A stretch of DNA of 56,370 bases from Blastococcus tunisiensis (GTDB lineage Bacteria > Actinomycetota > Actinomycetes > Mycobacteriales > Geodermatophilaceae). Under the pieces are notes generated by a model. It worked only from the letters and a program-made list of their open reading frames with translations, was not told where the DNA came from and made no database searches. Within the stretch, counting starts at the first letter, position 1. Each line of letters opens with the position of its first letter. The position numbers and the translations under genes were made by a program. The stretch is taken from positions 1 through 56,370 of the forward strand of contig NZ_FOND01000026.1 of the NCBI RefSeq assembly GCF_900112815.1, given 5' to 3'. Positions 1 to 8,999 of this stretch are shown piece by piece.

Positions 1-276
1 CGTGGACCCCGACCGGCCAAGGCGGCGGCCGATCGCCCGCAGGGATTCCCCCCGTTCCAGACCGCAGGCGATTTCCTCCCGCTCGGCCAGGTCCAGATAT
101 CGGCCGGTCGGCTCGCTCAGTTCGACAGGTGACACCCCGCCACACTCACGGAACCACCGAAATCCACGCGCCTGCGACACGCCTGATCGCTTCGCCGCGG
201 CAACGGTCGGCAGCCCGTCCCGGATCCCGGTCCAGAACGCCCGCCGCTGATGCTGGAGCTCCGCCGTCCTCGCCAT
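1..276 (-). mobile_element. IS30-family transposase, N-terminal part (runs off window)
   Basis: The ATG at 276 opens a minus-strand frame of 92 codons that continues past base 1, so only the N-terminus is present. The visible protein starts MARTAELQHQRRAFW and contains the helix-turn-helix region followed by ELSEPTGRYLDLAEREEI and GESLRAIGRRLGRSGST. The block E(P)xGRYLxxxEREEIA is typical of the DNA-binding N-terminus of IS30 transposases. It is clearly homologous to, but not the same as, the frame at 56111-56370, which shares the VEL/VHL-xEPxGRYLxxxEREEIA block. The DDE catalytic domain lies outside the window. Reading is outward, away from the window's genes. Confidence 0.85.
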
Positions 277-297
277 ACCCGACCCCCACTCAGTCAG

Positions 298-321
298 GGT
301 GTTGCGACGACCCCCTGAGCC
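298..321 (-). repeat. IS30-type terminal inverted repeat (left element)
   Basis: On the minus strand the tract upstream of the transposase carries GGTCGTCGCAACACC. The same core (GTCGnCGCAACACC) occurs in the same position and orientation relative to the transposase start at the right end of the window (56074-56087). It is interpreted as the element's terminal repeat, which puts the outer IS boundary near 321, about 25 bp beyond the stop codon of the acetyltransferase gene. The exact tip and the target duplication cannot be fixed from one end. Confidence 0.6.
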
Positions 322-345
322 CGGGGACGCTGATCGTGGCGCGGG

Positions 346-3099
346 TCAGACCGGGGAGCGCATCCTCCGGGGTCCGGGATCGACGCGCGCCGTCGGCGGG
401 CCGACGTGCGCGGTCCCCCCGGCGACGACCAGCGACCGGCCGCCGTGCCAGGGGTTGGGCGGGCCGACGATGACCGGCTCCAGCCGCAGGCGCAGCACCT
501 CGGGCAGGTCGTCGGCCAGCCGCGCGACCCGCAGCAGCAGGTCCTCCAGGGCCCCCAGGTCGACCGGCTCGGAGCCGCGGTAGCCGTCGAGCAGCGGGAA
601 CGCCCGCGGTTCCCGGACCAGCTCGGCGGCGTCCAGGTCGGTCAGCGGCAGCGTCCGGAAGGCGCGGTCGCCGAGCAGGTCGGTGGCCACCCCCCCGAGG
701 CCGAAGCTGACCAGCGCACCGAACGACGGGTCGTCGACGATCTCCACCACCGTGGCGACCCCCGGCGCCGCCATCTCCTGCACGATCACCGGGTCACCGG
801 AGGGGATCGCGGCGAACGCGGTCCGCACGGCGTCGGCGTCGACGAGGTCCAGCCGGACGCCGCCCAGGTCGGAGCGGTGCCGCAGCCACGGGGCCGTCGA
901 CTTGAGCACCACCGGGTAGCCGACCGCATCCGCCGCGGCCACCGCCTCCTCGGCGTCGGTCACCGTGCGGGTGCCCAGCAGCGGGACGCCGTAGGCGGCC
1001 AGCAGCGCCATCAGCTCGCCGTCGGTGAGGTCGCGCCCGGCCGGGGCGTCGGCCAGCACCCTCCGCACCAGGGTCCGGGCGGCGTCCTCGTCGACGTCGG
1101 GCAGCTCGGCCAGCTCCCCCACCGGGCGCCGCCGCCAGCGGGCGTACTCGGCGACCTTGGCCAGGGCGATCACCGCGCGCTCCGGGGTGGAGAAGGAGGG
1201 CACCGACCCGCGCGCGGGCACCCCCTCCGCGTCGAGCACCGCCAGCTCGGGCGGGATGCCCTCGGTCGAGAGGAAGCTGGCCACGATCGGCTTCGCCGAG
1301 GCCTGCGCGACGTCGCGCAGCGCCGGGCCGTACTCCTGGGAGCCGGCCATCAGCGGCGGCAGGAAGACGGCGACGACGGCGTCGACCTCCTCGTCGTCCA
1401 CGGCCGCCTGCAGCGCGGCCCGGAACTCCTCCGGGCTGCCGGTCACCCCGATGTCCACGGGTGCATCGGAGGCGAGCTCCATCCCCTCCTCGAGGACGGC
1501 GTCGGCCACGAGCACGCCGATCGCCGTGGAGTTCCCGACGACGGCGACCCGGGGCCCCTCCGGCAGCGGCTGGTGGGCCAGCAGCGTGCCCACGTCGAAC
1601 ATCTGCGCCACGGTCTCGACCCGGATGACTCCGGCGGAGGCGAACAGCGCCGCCACCGACTGCTCGGGCACGGCGACCGAGGTCCCGGCGAGGCCCGGTG
1701 TCACGTTGACGTGCCGGCCGCTCTTCACCGCGACGACCGGTTTGGTCCGCCCGACGCTGCGGGCCAGCCGCGCGAACTTGCGCGGGTTGCCGAAGCTCTC
1801 CAGGTGCAGCAGGACGACCTCGGTGGCCGGATCGGTGGCCCAGTACTGGAGCAGGTCGTTGCCGCTGACGTCGGCCCGGTTGCCGGCGGAGACGAAGGTG
1901 GACAGCCCGAGGTTGCGGCTGCGGGCCCGCTCGAGGAGCGCGACGCCGAGGGCGCCGGACTGGGCGAAGAACCCGACCCGGCCGCGGCCGGGCACCATCG
2001 GCGCGAGGCTGGCGTTCAGGCACACCGCGGGGTCGGTGTTCACCATGCCCAGGCAGTTGGGGCCGACGACCCGCATCCCCGACGCCCGGGCGGCGGCGAC
2101 CAGCCGGCGCTCGGCGTCGCGGCCCTCCGGCCCGGTCTCGCCGAAACCGCCGGAGACGACCACGAGGCCACGCACCTGCTTGCGACGGCAGGCCTCGACC
2201 ACCCCGGCCACCTCGTCCGCCGGCACCGCCAGGACGGCGAGGTCGACGTCGTCGGGGATGGACTCGATGTCGGCGTAGGCGGGCACGCCGCGGACGTGCC
2301 GGGCGCCGGGGTTGACCGGGTAGATGGGGCCGGCGAACCCGTAGTCGAGCAGGTGCCGCAGGAGCGCGTTGCCGATCTTGCCGTCGTCGTTGCTGGCGCC
2401 GACGACCGCGACCGACGAGGGGTGCAGCAGCCGGGCGATGGACCGGGACTCGCTGCGCTGCTCCCGCTCGTAGGCGACGGCGAGGGCGTCCTCGGTCTGC
2501 TCGATGGGGAACGTCAGGTGCACGACGCCGTCCTCGAAGGACCGCTGGGACTTGTAGCCGGCGTCCTGGAAGACCCGCACCATCTTGCTGTTCTGGGCCA
2601 GCACCTCGGCCACGAAGTTCTTGATCCCGCGCTCCCGGGCGGCCGCGGCCAGGTGCTCCAGCAGAACGGAGCCGAGCCCGCGGCCCTGGTGGGCGTCCTC
2701 GACCAGGAAGGCGATCTCGGCGTCGTCGGTGTCCGGGTACCGGTCGAACCGGCCGACCGCCACGATCTGGTCGCCGAGCAGCACGACGAAGGCCACCCGG
2801 TCCACGTGGTCGACGTGGGTGAAGCGGTGCAGGTCCTTCTCCGACAGCCGCTTCATGGGGCCGAAGAACCGGTAGTAGCGGGTCTGGTCGCTGCTGCGCT
2901 CCATCAGCCCGTTGATGCCGTCGGCGTCCTCGGGGCAGATCGGCCGCAGGTGCACGGTGCCGCCGTCGGCGGCCACGATGTCGGCCTCCCAGTGCGGGGG
3001 CGGGAGCGGCCGCTCCTCGGTCGGCCCCTCTCCAGGGGCCCGCTGCGAGCTTGCGAGCGGTGGGGGGTCGAGAGGTCCTTCGTCAATCACGGGGGTCAT
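346..3099 (-). CDS. Pat-type protein lysine acetyltransferase (GNAT + NDP-forming acyl-CoA synthetase-like fusion)
   Basis: 917 aa. A GNAT domain (about 40-200, acetyl-CoA loop EDAHQGRGLGSVLL near 135-148) is followed by a CoA-binding Rossmann domain (AVVGASNDDGKIG near 221), succinyl-CoA-ligase-like domains (about 360-600) and a C-terminal ATP-grasp domain (about 690-890). This N-GNAT order is known in actinomycete PatA-type enzymes, which acetylate lysines of acyl-CoA synthetases. In true ADP-forming synthetases a phosphohistidine sits in a SHTGALAG motif. Here that stretch reads TPGLAGTSVAV and the His is absent, which points to a regulatory acetyltransferase rather than an acetate-CoA ligase. 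The ATG at 3099 lies 17 nt inside the upstream acuC gene, so translation is probably coupled. Residues about 6-29 are encoded by a dispersed hairpin repeat (3012-3082). No other ATG or GTG start would keep the GNAT domain whole. Confidence 0.9.
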   Translation of the reverse strand: MTPVIDEGPLDPPPLASSQRAPGEGPTEERPLPPPHWEADIVAADGGTVHLRPICPEDADGINGLMERSSDQTRYYRFFGPMKRLSEKDLHRFTHVDHVDRVAFVVLLGDQIVAVGRFDRYPDTDDAEIAFLVEDAHQGRGLGSVLLEHLAAAARERGIKNFVAEVLAQNSKMVRVFQDAGYKSQRSFEDGVVHLTFPIEQTEDALAVAYEREQRSESRSIARLLHPSSVAVVGASNDDGKIGNALLRHLLDYGFAGPIYPVNPGARHVRGVPAYADIESIPDDVDLAVLAVPADEVAGVVEACRRKQVRGLVVVSGGFGETGPEGRDAERRLVAAARASGMRVVGPNCLGMVNTDPAVCLNASLAPMVPGRGRVGFFAQSGALGVALLERARSRNLGLSTFVSAGNRADVSGNDLLQYWATDPATEVVLLHLESFGNPRKFARLARSVGRTKPVVAVKSGRHVNVTPGLAGTSVAVPEQSVAALFASAGVIRVETVAQMFDVGTLLAHQPLPEGPRVAVVGNSTAIGVLVADAVLEEGMELASDAPVDIGVTGSPEEFRAALQAAVDDEEVDAVVAVFLPPLMAGSQEYGPALRDVAQASAKPIVASFLSTEGIPPELAVLDAEGVPARGSVPSFSTPERAVIALAKVAEYARWRRRPVGELAELPDVDEDAARTLVRRVLADAPAGRDLTDGELMALLAAYGVPLLGTRTVTDAEEAVAAADAVGYPVVLKSTAPWLRHRSDLGGVRLDLVDADAVRTAFAAIPSGDPVIVQEMAAPGVATVVEIVDDPSFGALVSFGLGGVATDLLGDRAFRTLPLTDLDAAELVREPRAFPLLDGYRGSEPVDLGALEDLLLRVARLADDLPEVLRLRLEPVIVGPPNPWHGGRSLVVAGGTAHVGPPTARVDPGPRRMRSPV
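3012..3082 (-). repeat. Dispersed structured repeat, copy 1 (coding, acuC/pat junction)
   Basis: About 70 bp resembling 19588-19653. Both share TCGGCCCC near one end, a central GCGAGCTTGCGAG / CGAGCCTGCGAG block, and GGTCCTT at the other end. The arms can pair: an outer CCTCTC/GAGAGG stem and an inner CCGCTGCGAGC/TTGCGAGCGG stem. It begins directly after the acuC stop codon and is read through as the N-terminal tail of the acetyltransferase. Confidence 0.6.
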
Positions 3100-4264
3100 C
3101 CGGGTCCAGGCCGAAGTAGGGGAAGGCCGCGCGGCGGGTGCGCATGATCGCCCGGTCCACCCGGGACTCGGTGAAGGTGTCCCAGCGGGAGAAGCCGGTG
3201 TACCCGCCCTCGGTCATGTGGGTGGGCGGGCGGGCGCGCAGGCCGCGCCGGACGACGTCCTCGCGCCAGGACTCGGGGATCTCGGTCGCCGGGTCCAGCG
3301 GGCTGCCGGCCACCTCCGCCAGCAGGTGGGTCCAGGCCCGCGGCACGCAGCGGACGAGCCCGTAGCCCCCGCCCCCGAGCACGACCCACTTGCCGTCGCA
3401 GAGCTCGTGGGCCAGCTCGTGCATCGCCTTGTAGCTGGCGCGCTGGCCGTCGATGGTGAGCGCGAGGTCGGCCAGCGGGTCCTCGTGGTGGGCGTCGCAG
3501 CCGCACTGGGTGACGATGATCTGCGGCGCGAAGGCCCGCAGCACCCCCGGGACGACGGCGGTGAACGCCCGCAGCCAGGCGGAGTCGTCGGTGCCGTTGG
3601 GCAGGGCCAGGTTCACCGCACTGCCGAGCGCCTTCTCGGCGTCGCCGGTCTCCTCGGGGTATCCGGTGCCCGGGAACAGGGTGAGCGGGGTCTGGTGGGT
3701 GCTCACCGTGAGCACCCGCGGGTCCTCGTAGAAGGCGGCCTGCACGCCGTCGCCGTGGTGGACGTCGAGGTCGACGTAGGCGATCCGCTCGTACCCCTGT
3801 CCCAGCAGCCACGCGATGGCGATCGCGGCGTCGTTGAACACGCAGAAGCCGGACGCGGCGTCGCGCATCGCGTGGTGCAGTCCGCCGGAGATGTTGACCG
3901 CGTGCTGCGCCGTGCCCTCGTGGACCCGTCGGGCGGCGAGGACGCTGCCGCCGGTGATGAGGGCCGCCGCGTCGTACATGCCCTCGAAGATCGGGTTGTC
4001 GGCCGTGCCGAGGCCGTGGCCGACGCCCGGATCGGCCGGGGCGCGGCGGACGGCCTCCAGGTAGGCCGGGTCGTGCACGAGCGTGAGCAGGCCCTCGTCG
4101 GCCGGCGTGGGCTGCAGCACCTCCAGCCGGTCGGTCGACAGCACACCGAGACCCTCGGCCAGGCGCATGGTGAGGTCCAGCCGCACCGGGTGCAGGGGAT
4201 GGTCCCCGCCCATCGTGTACTGGAGGAGCGAGTCGTCCCAGACGACCGTGACCGAGTCGCTCAC
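3083..4264 (-). CDS. acuC: AcuC-like class I histone-deacetylase-family protein deacetylase
   Basis: 393 aa from GTG 4264, which is preceded by GAGGGGG at good spacing. An upstream in-frame ATG at 4306 would add 14 residues with no homology. Zn-hydrolase motifs are all visible: catalytic [19 protein letters not shown], metal ligands in [17 protein letters not shown], the aspartate in [14 protein letters not shown], and the substrate-loop GGGGYG. The family removes acetyl groups from lysines of metabolic enzymes such as acetyl-CoA synthetase (B. subtilis AcuC is the model). It is the upstream partner of the overlapping acetyltransferase gene on the same strand, so writer and eraser are likely co-expressed. 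It is divergent from the iron regulator at 4431. Confidence 0.92.
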   Translation of the reverse strand: MSDSVTVVWDDSLLQYTMGGDHPLHPVRLDLTMRLAEGLGVLSTDRLEVLQPTPADEGLLTLVHDPAYLEAVRRAPADPGVGHGLGTADNPIFEGMYDAAALITGGSVLAARRVHEGTAQHAVNISGGLHHAMRDAASGFCVFNDAAIAIAWLLGQGYERIAYVDLDVHHGDGVQAAFYEDPRVLTVSTHQTPLTLFPGTGYPEETGDAEKALGSAVNLALPNGTDDSAWLRAFTAVVPGVLRAFAPQIIVTQCGCDAHHEDPLADLALTIDGQRASYKAMHELAHELCDGKWVVLGGGGYGLVRCVPRAWTHLLAEVAGSPLDPATEIPESWREDVVRRGLRARPPTHMTEGGYTGFSRWDTFTESRVDRAIMRTRRAAFPYFGLDPDDPRD

Positions 4265-4430
4265 GTCGACCCCCTCAGCTCGTGCACCGGACGTGAGCCT
4301 GGACACCCACCCTCTCCTCGGACGCTACCCGGTGCGACCCCGGCCGGACGCCGCCTCCCGGGCCACTCGTCCGGCTGACCGGCGCAGGGGCCTTCGCCCC
4401 GTAGACTTGCCGCGACACGGAGGAGTAGCT

Positions 4431-5156
4431 GTGAACGACCTCATCGACACGACCGAGATGTACCTCCGGACGATCTTCGAGCTGGAGGAAGAGGGGATCG
4501 TCCCGCTGCGCGCGCGCATCGCGGAGCGACTCCACCAGAGCGGCCCCACGGTGAGCCAGACGGTGGCCCGGATGGAGCGCGACGGCCTGCTGACCGTGGA
4601 GGGCGACCGGCACCTGCAGCTGTCCGACGAGGGACGCCAGCTCGCGACGGCGGTCATGCGCAAGCACCGGCTGGCCGAGTGCCTGCTGGTGGACGTCATC
4701 GGCCTCGACTACGCCGACGTCCACGAGGAGGCGTGCCGCTGGGAGCACGTCATGAGCGAGGCGGTGGAGCGCAAGCTGCTCACGCTGCTCGGCAACCCGT
4801 CGGTCTCCCCCTTCGGCAACCCCATCCCGGGTCTGGAGGCGCTGCGCGGAGAGGAGTCCCTCGGCGGCGAGACCGCCGCGGTGCTCGACTCGCTCACCCT
4901 GCTGAGCACCACGGCGACGGCCGAGGGCCGGCCGGTCGTCATCCGCCGGATCAGCGAGCAGCTGCAGGAGAGCACCGACCTGCTGCGCCAGCTGGCCGAG
5001 CTGGGCGTCCGTCCGGGCGTGACCATGACCGCGCGTCTGGTCGAGGGATCGGTGGCGCTCGACGACCAGGTCCTGCCGGTCGGCGTCGCCCAGCACCTGT
5101 TCGTCAGCGCGGTGGACGACAAGCTCAGCCCGCTCGAAGCCGCTCCGCTGCTCTGA
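4431..5156 (+). CDS. ideR: DtxR/IdeR-family iron-dependent transcriptional regulator
   Basis: 241 aa from GTG 4431 with GGAGGAG seven bases upstream. It starts [21 protein letters not shown], nearly matching DtxR and IdeR. The winged-helix recognition segment is [20 protein letters not shown]. Metal ligands known in DtxR are all present: Met10, His/Glu in KHRLAECLL, and Cys, Glu and His in [16 protein letters not shown]. The C-terminal SH3-like domain (about 165-241, [17 protein letters not shown]) is intact. With Fe2+ bound, the family represses iron-uptake genes. Candidate operators are found at 41326 and 45122 next to the ferric ABC transporter, but none is seen in front of this gene. DtxR and IdeR cannot be told apart by eye. 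The symbol follows actinobacterial usage. Confidence 0.92.
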   Translation: MNDLIDTTEMYLRTIFELEEEGIVPLRARIAERLHQSGPTVSQTVARMERDGLLTVEGDRHLQLSDEGRQLATAVMRKHRLAECLLVDVIGLDYADVHEEACRWEHVMSEAVERKLLTLLGNPSVSPFGNPIPGLEALRGEESLGGETAAVLDSLTLLSTTATAEGRPVVIRRISEQLQESTDLLRQLAELGVRPGVTMTARLVEGSVALDDQVLPVGVAQHLFVSAVDDKLSPLEAAPLL

Positions 5157-5170
5157 GCCGGGGCGGACCG

Positions 5171-5290
5171 GTGCACGGGGAACCGCCGGCGGACGGTGCG
5201 GGCGGGCAGCTGCGCGCCGCGGACGTGTTCGTGGCCGACCTCGGGCCGCGGCCGGCCGGCCGGCTGCTGCGCGGGCTCCGCCTGCCCTGA
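5171..5290 (+). CDS. Possible small hypothetical protein (39 aa)
   Basis: A short GTG frame 15 bp after the regulator gene would encode 39 residues (VHGEPPADGAGG... to GLRLP) with no recognisable motif. There is no clear ribosome-binding site. The frame may simply be chance open reading in GC-rich DNA. Confidence 0.2.
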   Translation: MHGEPPADGAGGQLRAADVFVADLGPRPAGRLLRGLRLP

Positions 5291-5357
5291 CCGGGTCGGG
5301 CCGTTCCCGGACCGTCCGGCCCCACCCCGCGCGTCCGCACCCTGAGAGAAGGTCCCG

Positions 5358-7425
5358 GTGAGCCCGACCGACCCCACGCCCGGCGACGGCGACGATGCGG
5401 CCGGTCCGTTCGCGGACCTCGAGCGGTTCCTGGCCCTCCCCCGGGTCGGCGCCCTGGCGCTGTCGGCCGACGGCAGCCGGCTGGCGGTCGCGGTGCAGAC
5501 GCTCGACCCGCAGCAGAAGAAATGGCAGTCCGCGCTGTGGGAGGTCGATCCGCGGGGGGAGCGCCCCGCCCGCCGGCTGACCCGGAGCGCGCCCGGCGAG
5601 TCCACGCCCACGTGGGCGCCGGACGGCGCGCTGCTGTTCACCTCCGCGCGGCCGGACCCGGACGCGGCCGAGGACGGCGAGCCGACACCGGCGCTGTGGA
5701 GCCTGCCCGGCGACGGTGGGGAGGCACGCCTCCTGCTCGGCCGTCCCGGTGGCATCACCGCGGTCGGCGTCGCGGCCGACACCGGTGACGTCGTCGTCTC
5801 GGCGGCGACCATGCCCGGTGGTTCGACGCCCGAGGCGGACGAGGAGCGGCGGAAGCGGCGCCGCGACGCCGGGGTCTCGGCCGTCCTGCACGAGGCCTAC
5901 CCGGTCCGGTACTGGGACCACGACCTCGGGCCGGCGGCGACGCACCTGTTCTGGGTCGGCGCGCTGCCGGCCGACGAGCCGGATGCCCGCCCGGCGGAGC
6001 CGCGCGACCTGACTCCCGACGCCGGCCCGCCCAGCGGGGCCGGGGACCAGTTCGTCCTCTCCCCCGACGGCCGGCTGCTGGCCCGCGCCGAGGACGTGCC
6101 CGACGGCCCGGCGGGACGCCGCACCCGGGTCGTGCTCACCACGACGGCCGACGGGGAGAGCCGGCCGCTCGTCGACGATCCGCTGGCCGACGTCTACGCC
6201 CCGCACTTCTCCCCCGACGGCAGCGCGCTCGTCTGCGTCCGGGAGCGGCTCTCCACCTACACCGAACCGCCGGACTACACGCTGCTGCTCGTGGACGTGG
6301 CCGACGGCACCACCCGCGAGCTCACCCCCGGATTCGACCGGTGGCCCAGCGCACCGCGGTTCAGCGCCGACGGCTCGGCGGTGTTCTTCCTCGCCGACGA
6401 CGACGGCCGGCACGCCGTCTTCCGCGTGCCGGTGGCCGGTGGACCGCCGGTCCGGCTCACCGCGGACGGGGCCTACAGCGACCTGCAGGTGGCCCGGGAC
6501 GGCAGCGCGCTGTACGCGCTGCGCTCGGCCTACGACTCCCCTCCGGTCCCGGTGCGGCTCGACCCCGGGGAGCCGCTGCAGGACCCGGTCGTCCTGCCCG
6601 GTCCGGCACACCTGGACGGCCTGCCCGGCACCCTGCACGAGGTGGCGGCCACCGCCGCCGACGGGGCCCGGGTCCAGTCCTGGCTCGTCCTCCCGGACGG
6701 CGCCTCCGCGGAGCACCCCGCACCGCTGGTGCTCTGGATCCACGGCGGGCCGCTGATGAGCTGGAACTCCTTGGTCGTGGCGGTGGTGCCCCTGGGTGCT
6801 GGCCGCCCGGGGCTACGCGGTCCTGCTGCCCAACCCGGCGCTGTCGCAGGGCTTCGGCCAGGACTTCGTCCGGCGCGGCTGGGGCGAGTGGGGCGGCACG
6901 CCCTACACCGACCTGATGGCCGCGGTGGACGCCGCGGGGCAGCGCCCGGACATCGACGAGACCCGCACCGCGGCCATGGGCGGGTCCTTCGGCGGCTACA
7001 TGGCGAACTGGATCGCGACGCAGACCGACCGGTTCCGCGCGATCGTCACCCACGCCAGCCTCTGGGACCTGGACTCCTTCACCGGGACGACGGACGCCGC
7101 GTACTACTGGGAGAAGGAGTGGGGCGACCCGCTGCACGACCCGCGGCGCTACGAGCGGAACTCGCCGCACCGCTTCGCCGACCGCATCCGCACCCCGATG
7201 CTGGTGGTGCACGGCGATAAGGACTACCGCGTGCCCGTCGGCGAGGCGCTGCGCCTCTGGTACGACCTGCGCAAGCGCGGTGTCCCGTCGAAGTTCCTCT
7301 ACTTCCCCGACGAGAACCACTGGGTGCTCACCCCGGGCAACGCGCGGGTCTGGTACGAGACGGTCCTGGCCTTCCTCGCCGAGCACGTGCTGGGCGAGGA
7401 GTGGCGGCGGCCCGAACTGCTCTGA
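5358..7425 (+). pseudogene. S9-family prolyl oligopeptidase/acylaminoacyl peptidase, interrupted by a 1-nt frameshift
   Basis: From GTG 5358 (AGAGAAGG upstream) a beta-propeller N-terminal domain runs to HGGPLMSWNS (codon about 470). There the frame is lost and the alpha/beta-hydrolase domain continues in the next frame to 7425. Skipping one T of the TT at 6771-6772 restores WNSWSWRWCPWVLAARGYAVLLPN, the expected family sequence, and gives a protein of about 688 aa. Catalytic residues are intact after the shift: Ser in GGSFGGYMAN, Asp in HGDKDYRVPV, His in DENHWVL. The family cleaves short peptides in the cytoplasm. The clean domain structure suggests either a very recent mutation or a sequencing error. 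If real, the product is truncated before the catalytic serine. Confidence 0.85.
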
Positions 7426-7438
7426 TCCTTGGCACCGC

Positions 7439-8506
7439 TCAGCCGCTCCGGTCGCCGGCGGCCTGCTCGATGAGTGCGCGCAGCTCCGCCGGGCGCATGC
7501 AGACCGACAGGCCCTGGGCCAGCAGGCGGGCCAGCGCGTAGTCCGGCGCGCCGTCCAGGGCCCGGGCCAGGGCGATGCCGGCCATCGCGCCGTCGCCGCG
7601 CAGCCAGGTGCTGACCGCGAGCAGCGTGGCGGGGGCGGCGTCCAGCGGGGCCGGCGCCCGCCGCGTGCACTCGGTCCAGAGCTGCTCGGCGGCTGCGGCA
7701 TCCTCGCCCAGGGCCAGCTCCAGCGCCCGGTCGCGGACGGCGACGTCGCGCAGCCCCCAGAGCAGCCTCGCCAGCTCCACGTCGGTCAGCCGGTCGGCCG
7801 GAGTGCCCGGCCGCACGCGGTCCACGGCGGCCAGCACTGCGCTCCACGACTGCGCGGCCACCGCCGCCCAGCCGTGCCGCAGGATGTCGTCGGCGAGCGC
7901 TCCGGCGGTGCGGGCGCAGGTCTCGGCGATCGCCGTCCGCGCCTCGGGGCCCGGTGCGGCGATCCGGGCGGCGAGCGCCTCCCGGTCGCACTCCACCACC
8001 GCGCCGGAGGCCACCGCGGCGACCTCCAGCGCCGACACGCCCTCGGGCAGCGGAGTCCCGCGGCCGGGCGCGCAGCAGGGTCCGGCGCAGTCGTAGGACC
8101 ACCACCTCCCGCCCCGGACCAGCACGGCGTCCTGCACCGGGACCGCGTGCGCGGCCAGGGCGACGCCCACCTCCGCCACCGCCTCCTGGTGGGCGAGCGT
8201 GCCGTCCGGCGGATCGGGCGCCTCGGAGACGACCGCGACCACCACGGCGTGCGGCTCGTCGGTCAGCACCGTGCGCACGACCTCCCGCACCATCGCCGTC
8301 GCGGCCACGGGGGGCGGGATGTCGATGCGGGCGGTCAGCCCGACGCGCCCCCCGCTCGGGCCGCCGAGGCTGATCAGCACCACCGACTCACGGGGGCGGA
8401 AGCCGAGCAGGTGCGGGATCGACGCGGCCAGCTCGCCGATGTCGGAGACCCGCACCTCGATGCGTCCGGGGTCGGGGTCCGCGGGCCGGTCGGTGCGTGC
8501 GTCCAT
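7439..8506 (-). CDS. DUF4192 domain-containing protein
   Basis: 355 aa from ATG 8506. The opening IEVRVSDIGELAASIPHLLG followed by FRPRESVVLISLGG is characteristic of the actinobacterial DUF4192 family, whose function is unknown. The C-terminal half is alanine-rich and helical (LAVSTWLRGDGAMAGIALAR resembles the typical worker-count-like tail of the family). No signal peptide or membrane segment is seen. It lies tail-to-tail with the peptidase gene, the two ending 14 bp apart. Confidence 0.85.
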   Translation of the reverse strand: MDARTDRPADPDPGRIEVRVSDIGELAASIPHLLGFRPRESVVLISLGGPSGGRVGLTARIDIPPPVAATAMVREVVRTVLTDEPHAVVVAVVSEAPDPPDGTLAHQEAVAEVGVALAAHAVPVQDAVLVRGGRWWSYDCAGPCCAPGRGTPLPEGVSALEVAAVASGAVVECDREALAARIAAPGPEARTAIAETCARTAGALADDILRHGWAAVAAQSWSAVLAAVDRVRPGTPADRLTDVELARLLWGLRDVAVRDRALELALGEDAAAAEQLWTECTRRAPAPLDAAPATLLAVSTWLRGDGAMAGIALARALDGAPDYALARLLAQGLSVCMRPAELRALIEQAAGDRSG

Positions 8507-8608
8507 GCCCGAACCCTGGCCGCGAACCGGGCCGCAGCGGCCCGGCACGGGCGATCTGTGGATGCCCTCGTCGCCTGTGGACGGGGGCGCACCGGTCGAC
8601 CCCGGTGC

Positions 8609-8902
8609 TCAGGCCTCGTACTGGACGGCGCTGCGGCCGGCGAGGTGCGGGCGGACGTGCTCGGCCAGGACCGCCTGGTGCCGCGGGTCGCGCGCATAGC
8701 GGGAGAACGCCGCGGCGTCGGGGAAGTCCGCGATCAGCACGGTGTCCGCGTTGCCGTCGGAGAGCCCGGCGTCCTCGGCGACGACGAGGGAGGTCATCCC
8801 CCCGACCTCCTCGCGCAGCCCGCGCAGGGCCGCGACGGCCGACGAGCGCTGTTCGGCGTCGGCGGCCGGGGACCAGGTGAACACCACGACGTGACGGATC
8901 AT
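8609..8902 (-). CDS. Dabb (stress-responsive alpha/beta-barrel) domain protein
   Basis: 97 aa from ATG 8902, chosen over 8911 because MIRHVVVFTW is the usual family start. The pattern MIRHVVxFTW, then LREEVGGMTSLVVAED, AFPDAAAFSRYARDPRHQAV and a final V-rich strand matches small dimeric Dabb proteins. These bind or process small hydrophobic ligands in some members. The role here is unknown. The gene is divergent from the GT4 gene at 9000 with about 100 bp between. Confidence 0.85.
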   Translation of the reverse strand: MIRHVVVFTWSPAADAEQRSSAVAALRGLREEVGGMTSLVVAEDAGLSDGNADTVLIADFPDAAAFSRYARDPRHQAVLAEHVRPHLAGRSAVQYEA

Positions 8903-8999
8903 GCACCGCACCCTGCCAGTAGCCCGGTCGGGTGGCCCGCCGGTCCTGGGTTACCGGCTGGTAGCCGGAAACCGGAGGGCGCTCGTTAGAGTCCCCGGC

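Noticed and set aside
406-3147. A 913-codon plus-strand open frame opposite the acetyltransferase gene
   Set aside because: It is the antisense shadow of a GC-rich gene: low-complexity His/Arg/Gly composition and no domain.
4083-4430. Upstream extension of the DtxR/IdeR frame to 4083
   Set aside because: The added residues are antisense to acuC and non-homologous. The GTG at 4431 has a good ribosome-binding site and the family start.
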